This document shows, one piece after another, positions 23,157-27,090 of a DNA stretch of 27,090 nt; position 1 is the stretch's first letter, and each line of letters opens with the position of its first letter. The translations under genes were made by a program, and so were the position numbers. The stretch is from Pontiellaceae bacterium (GTDB lineage: Bacteria; Verrucomicrobiota; Kiritimatiellia; Kiritimatiellales; Pontiellaceae): contig JAFGWS010000147.1 in the NCBI GenBank assembly GCA_016937035.1, forward strand, positions 1 to 27,090. The letters run 5' to 3'. Below the pieces are notes generated by a model, which worked only from the letters and a program-made list of their open reading frames with translations, was not told where the DNA came from and ran no database searches.

Positions 23157-24410
23157 TCAAGGCCCCTCAAAAACCCGCCGGGCCATCGGAGCGCTTTCCA
23201 CCGCTGCTTCCACCCCGATTTCCACTCGCCCGATGTGTGATCCCAGCACACGCCGCAGCATCGACAGACAGGCGTTCTGGATTTCATCATAGTCCGAACG
23301 GGCAACCTCCATATCGGCCACCAGATCGAACGATACCGAATAGGGCATCGCTGCGCCCTCGGCACGCAGATCGTGCATATCGACCAGTCGCGAATCGTCC
23401 GCAACAAACGTCTTCAGCAGCGCAGAAAGTTGATTAAACAGCGGATGGGAGCGATCTACCGGATCCAGATGCGCCACCGCGCGCCAGCCCAGTGCAGACT
23501 CCACCGCCGCCTCCGCCGCTTCAGAAATCGTATGTGCCTCCATTAAACTCAGATTGGCATCCACCTCGATGTGAAACGAAACCATGCGCACATCGCCATA
23601 TTGATGAATCATAATATCATGTGCACCAAGAATTTCATCCATCTCCACGACCGCCTTATAAATTTCACGAACAGCGTTGGGATCGGGCTTTTCGCCGAGC
23701 AGATGATCGATCGCCTCTCGGGCATATCCCCCGCCGGTATAGAGAATAAAGAGCGCCACCCCCACCGCCATCCAACCATCGAGTGCTCCCCAGCCGAAGC
23801 GTGAACAGACCAGCGCCAAAACCACCATCAGCGTACAGACAATATCAAAGGTATGATTCCATGCATCCGCCTCCAGCGTGTGCGACTTGGTGATCTTCGC
23901 CAATGCACGGGCAAAAAGCGCCATCCAGGTTTTCACCACAACCGTAACGGCCAAAGTCACCAGCAGCCAACCCGGCGCATCAATCGCCTGTGGCCGTATC
24001 AGCCGCACAATACCGGATCGGGCCACCTCGGCCCCCACCAGGATCAGCGCAATCGAGAGCACCAGCGTAGCCACCGCCTCAATGCGTCCGTGCCCGAAAG
24101 GATGCTTTTCATCCTGCGGCTTACGCGACCATTGGAAGCCGAGTGCAATCACCAGACTGCTGCCCACATCCGCCAGATTATTCGTGGCATCCGCCAGCAT
24201 CGAAACGCTGCCGGAAACCCACCCAAGCCAACCTTTGATCAGCGAAAGCAGCAGACTCAGCGTAACGCCTGTCCATCCCGCAAGCATCCCCAACCGAGTC
24301 CGGTTCACATGACTCTCCGGTAACGCCGAAGGGTCCAACACCCGACGCAGCAGCCAGCCCATAATCGGGCCGCGCGTTCTCGGTTTTTTTTGACTCATTA
24401 TTCTGTTCAT
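23157..24410 (-). CDS. Cation diffusion facilitator (CDF) metal transporter
   Basis: This is a proton-coupled exporter of divalent metals (417 residues). It has a six-helix core (about 41-245) with TM2 SVSMLADATNNLADVGSS and the KHPFGHGRIEAVATL loop, then a cytoplasmic ferredoxin-like domain (about 250-325) and a further C-terminal extension (about 330-417, LRAEGAAMPYSVSFDL). Compared with E. coli YiiP, the membrane metal site would be N77/D81 (TM2) and N185/D189 (TM5, AWNHTFD), i.e. N-D/N-D rather than D-D/H-D. The Asn in TM2 recalls Mn-type members, so the metal is uncertain. The start is doubtful: ATG 24410 is 4 bases after a terminator T tract and has no ribosome site. ATG 24398 or 24362 are alternatives. 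Confidence 0.88.
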   Translation of the reverse strand: MNRIMSQKKPRTRGPIMGWLLRRVLDPSALPESHVNRTRLGMLAGWTGVTLSLLLSLIKGWLGWVSGSVSMLADATNNLADVGSSLVIALGFQWSRKPQDEKHPFGHGRIEAVATLVLSIALILVGAEVARSGIVRLIRPQAIDAPGWLLVTLAVTVVVKTWMALFARALAKITKSHTLEADAWNHTFDIVCTLMVVLALVCSRFGWGALDGWMAVGVALFILYTGGGYAREAIDHLLGEKPDPNAVREIYKAVVEMDEILGAHDIMIHQYGDVRMVSFHIEVDANLSLMEAHTISEAAEAAVESALGWRAVAHLDPVDRSHPLFNQLSALLKTFVADDSRLVDMHDLRAEGAAMPYSVSFDLVADMEVARSDYDEIQNACLSMLRRVLGSHIGRVEIGVEAAVESAPMARRVFEGP

Positions 24411-24414
24411 GATG

Positions 24415-24448
24415 AAAAAAAAGCGCCCCGTTTCTGTACAGGGCGCTT
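24415..24448 (-). terminator. Intrinsic terminator after secDF
   Basis: On the minus strand AAGCGCCC (complement of 24441-24448) pairs perfectly with GGGCGCTT (complement of 24421-24428) around a 12-base loop. The stem is followed by an eight-T tract (24422-24415). It lies 30 bases beyond the secDF stop and abuts the CDF start codon. This is the clearest terminator in the window. Confidence 0.92.
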
Positions 24449-24477
24449 CTGAACGTACCGATTACGTCGGAGAAAGT

Positions 24478-26970
24478 CTACTCCGTTACCACCTTCTCTT
24501 CTTTTCCTTCTTCCTTATGCCACAGCAGTGCCACCGGAGTAGCGATAAAGACGGACGAATAGGTACCGACCAGAATGCCGATAAACAGTGCGAGGGCAAA
24601 GTCGTTCACGGCACCACCGCCCAAAACCAGCAGCATCACCACCGTCAACAGCGTTGTGATCGAAGTCAACAACGTACGGCTCAGCGTCTGGTTAATCGAA
24701 AGGTTGGCAATTTCCTTATAGGACTTCCCTTTCTCCAGCTTCAGATCTTCGCGAATACGGTCAAACACCACAATCGTGTCGTTCACCGAATAACCGACAA
24801 TCGTCAGCAACGCGGCAATAATCGGCATACTCAACTCGCGACCGAGGAGACAGAAAAGACCGACGGTAATGAGTACGTCATGCGCCAACGCCACAATGGC
24901 CCCCATGGCAAACGCAAACTCAAAGCGGATGGAAATATAAATAATAATTCCGATCAGCGCAAAAATGATCGCCTTGATACTGCGGCTCTTTAATTCGTCG
25001 CCGATCTGTGAACCCACGCTGACATATTCCCCTTTTTTATCCTCATCGTAGCTTCCGGGCAGTTGCTTAACCGTATCAACCGCACGTTGAACCGAGACCT
25101 CATCGGACTCTTTCACTTTGACTTCAAGGAACTGAGTCCCATCTTTCTTGGTCTGATAATCAATCTTGGCCGACGTGAATCCGGCCTCTTCCAATGCACT
25201 GCGGACCACATCGGAATCCTGCTTTTCAGCAAACGTAAACGGAATAACCGTACCGCCCGTAAAATCGATCCCAAAGTTAGCAGGGCCTTTTTTGGCAAAC
25301 CACGCCCAGGAACCAAAAATCAAGACCAGCGAAAGAATTGCGGCGATTTTCCGCTTACCGACAAAATCCACCTTGGCATTTGCGAGAAACGGCAGCGAAA
25401 GCATTTTGATTGACTTCAGCAGCCCTTTTTCGGCCAGCGTTGAGAATATCATGCGGGTAATAACGAGCACGATGAACATGCTCACCAGAATACCGGCGCT
25501 CAGGGTTACCGCAAAACCGCGAATAGGTCCCGACCCCGTAATGTACAGAATAACCGCCGTCAGCAGGGTGGTCACATTGGCATCCAAAATGGTGCTCAAC
25601 GCCTTATTATAACCGGCGTTGATTGCTCCGGAAATCGATTTTCCGACCTTCCACTCCTCCCGCATGCGTTCAAACGTCAGGACATTCGCATCCACCGCCA
25701 TACCCACCGTCAAAACAATACCGGCAATGCCGTATAGCGTGAGTGTTGGAAGCCCGACAGAATCGGAACCCTCCAATGATCCGGACGCAACCCCCAGAAA
25801 TCCGGCGGCAAGTTTCATCCCAACGGGAAGCAGGAGCAGCATGAAGATCAGCGAAGCATTAGCAATTAATCCGGGAACCAGGTAGTAAACGCCCATAAAG
25901 ACCAGAACCGAAATGCCGCCCCAGATAATCGCCGAAACCCCGCTTTCGACCGAAGCCTTACCCAGTGTAGGATCAATTGTAAGTTCCTCGATTACCCTGA
26001 CACGACCCGGCATCGACCCGGCACGCAGAATATTCGCCAATTGTTTAACATCTTCGGCAGAAAAGTTTCCGGAAATGACGGCTGCCCCATTCAGGATCGG
26101 CACTTTAAGCACGGGTGCACTGTAAAAAACATCGTCCAGAATAATCGCCAACTGTCGGCCGGAACGACTTTCTGTGGCGGCATACTCACGGGTCAAGTCA
26201 GCAAAGTTCTTGGTGCCCTCCTTGCCGAATTTCAGATCAACCGTGAGTCCGCCGGTAATCGGATCCGTTCCGGTTTGAGCACTCGTAATGTCGGCCCCCG
26301 TCATCATGATGCGGGTTTCAATAAAGATCGGACGGTAAATCTCCGTGCCGTCTTCAAGGGTTTCCTTTTCCAGCATAAGGTCCGCCGGGAAATCCCCGTA
26401 ATCTTTGAGCTTTTCATAATCTTCACGAGTCAGCTTCGGAGCCCCCTTCTCGCGCAGATAATATCCCGCCCCCAGCACAAAACCCTCCGGAGCAGGGTGT
26501 TCTGTCAACAACTTGCCAACATATTCATTGCTGTTGATATCGACCAGCTTAAAGACCAACACGCCGTCCTTTTCAATCATTTCACGGGTAGCGTCGTGCG
26601 CCTCAGCGGCCACGCCCGGGAGGCGCACATTAATCCGGTCCTTGCCTTCTGGATAAATCTCCGCTTCGGCAGTACCCGAAATGTCAACACGGCGGCGGAT
26701 CATTTCCACGGCGGATTCACGCACCTGCTCAATCTGTTTCTCCAGGCTGACGTCACTCCCCGACTCTTTCAGTTTCTTCTGCACGTCCTCGCGGTCGACC
26801 TGAACGATAAAACTGGAACCACCCTGAAGGTCGAGACCCAGTTTGATCTTCCCCTTTTTAACAATATTACCCTTGTCATCCTTAACGTCACCGGGCGGTG
26901 TAATCATCCAAATGGAACAAACCAAAAGGCCGCCCAACAACAACCACTTCCACATTTTATTCTTATCCAT
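24478..26970 (-). CDS. secDF: Fused protein translocase subunit SecDF
   Basis: SecDF uses the proton gradient to pull exported proteins through SecYEG. SecD and SecF are one 830-residue chain here. The SecD half has TM1 (about 7-23), the P1 head with LGLDLQGGSSFIVQVD, and the membrane bundle with GIAGIVLTVGMAVDANVLTFERMREE. The SecF half begins near residue 520 with its own first helix and NFGIDFTGGT, and ends with LLTIVGYSVNDTIVVFDRIRED, carrying the proton-path Asp residues. Twelve membrane helices are expected. I chose ATG 26970, which has AAGGG 8 bases upstream; a GTG at 26979 would add three residues. yajC lies 14 bases upstream and the strong terminator follows, so yajC-secDF form one transcript. 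Confidence 0.96.
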   Translation of the reverse strand: MDKNKMWKWLLLGGLLVCSIWMITPPGDVKDDKGNIVKKGKIKLGLDLQGGSSFIVQVDREDVQKKLKESGSDVSLEKQIEQVRESAVEMIRRRVDISGTAEAEIYPEGKDRINVRLPGVAAEAHDATREMIEKDGVLVFKLVDINSNEYVGKLLTEHPAPEGFVLGAGYYLREKGAPKLTREDYEKLKDYGDFPADLMLEKETLEDGTEIYRPIFIETRIMMTGADITSAQTGTDPITGGLTVDLKFGKEGTKNFADLTREYAATESRSGRQLAIILDDVFYSAPVLKVPILNGAAVISGNFSAEDVKQLANILRAGSMPGRVRVIEELTIDPTLGKASVESGVSAIIWGGISVLVFMGVYYLVPGLIANASLIFMLLLLPVGMKLAAGFLGVASGSLEGSDSVGLPTLTLYGIAGIVLTVGMAVDANVLTFERMREEWKVGKSISGAINAGYNKALSTILDANVTTLLTAVILYITGSGPIRGFAVTLSAGILVSMFIVLVITRMIFSTLAEKGLLKSIKMLSLPFLANAKVDFVGKRKIAAILSLVLIFGSWAWFAKKGPANFGIDFTGGTVIPFTFAEKQDSDVVRSALEEAGFTSAKIDYQTKKDGTQFLEVKVKESDEVSVQRAVDTVKQLPGSYDEDKKGEYVSVGSQIGDELKSRSIKAIIFALIGIIIYISIRFEFAFAMGAIVALAHDVLITVGLFCLLGRELSMPIIAALLTIVGYSVNDTIVVFDRIREDLKLEKGKSYKEIANLSINQTLSRTLLTSITTLLTVVMLLVLGGGAVNDFALALFIGILVGTYSSVFIATPVALLWHKEEGKEEKVVTE

Positions 26971-26984
26971 TGCAGGCACCCTTT

Positions 26985-27090
26985 CTAGTTCCTTGGCCCA
27001 ATATCCGAGGGAGTTTCACCATCTTCCAGCAACTGCACAATCGCTCCGCGAACCACCTCAACCTTGGTGTTTTCCGCAATCCGAACAATC
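26985..27090 (-). CDS. yajC: Preprotein translocase subunit YajC, C-terminal part (partial)
   Basis: The window edge cuts this gene; only the last 34 codons and the TAG stop (26985-26987) are visible. The translation IVRIAENTKVEVVRGAIVQL followed by LEDGETPSDI matches the YajC C-terminal cytoplasmic domain (iv.Ia.ntkiev.r.aI). YajC is the small membrane partner of SecDF, and the yajC-secD-secF order is widespread. The 14-base gap to secDF supports co-transcription. Confidence 0.85.
   Translation of the reverse strand, partial: IVRIAENTKVEVVRGAIVQLLEDGETPSDIGPRN

Overview
The window reads as a chromosomal segment of a Gram-negative bacterium. Outer-membrane efflux genes, lipobox and signal peptides, and SecDF/YajC support this. 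The PVC superphylum, perhaps Verrucomicrobiota or Kiritimatiellota, is my best guess. It rests on a secreted SLA1-homology-like protein and on intergenic repeat text that I recall from such genomes, and I could not check it. No phage, insertion sequence, CRISPR array or tRNA is visible.

Layout. (1) 1-2840, + strand: the SRP RNA gene followed by dnaX, ebfC and recR, the classic scr-dnaX-ebfC-recR order. dnaX carries two poly-A slippery runs. One reproduces the E. coli tau/gamma frameshift core, including the immediate -1 stop. (2) 2844-4741, - strand: a secreted SHD1-like protein and a very short membrane-fusion-like protein without a coiled-coil hairpin, separated by a nearly empty 395-base stretch. 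(3) 4833-11106: a secreted beta-helix protein of the Cthe_2159 type (- strand), divergent from a response regulator, histidine kinase and CotH-type kinase (+ strand). The beta-helix protein, the kinase sensor region and CotH all carry unusual Gly/Met- or Pro/Tyr-rich low-complexity segments, which suggests one surface-associated system. (4) 11107-12077: repeat-rich intergenic DNA around a small PLDc_N-like membrane protein with a near-consensus promoter.

(5) 12078-20844, + strand: seven tightly packed genes, mostly with 4-8 base overlaps. They encode a MacA-like adaptor, ABC ATPase, MacB-type permease, TolC-like lipoprotein, an HtrA/Deg protease, a paralogue that has lost all three catalytic residues, and a radical SAM enzyme. 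(6) 20870-27090, - strand: recJ, an orphan Hpt protein, a cation diffusion facilitator, fused secDF and the 3' end of yajC. A strong intrinsic terminator follows secDF.

The most notable items are the dnaX slippery sites, the protease/pseudoprotease pair embedded in an efflux operon, and the beta-helix/CotH/two-component locus with its matching low-complexity segments.
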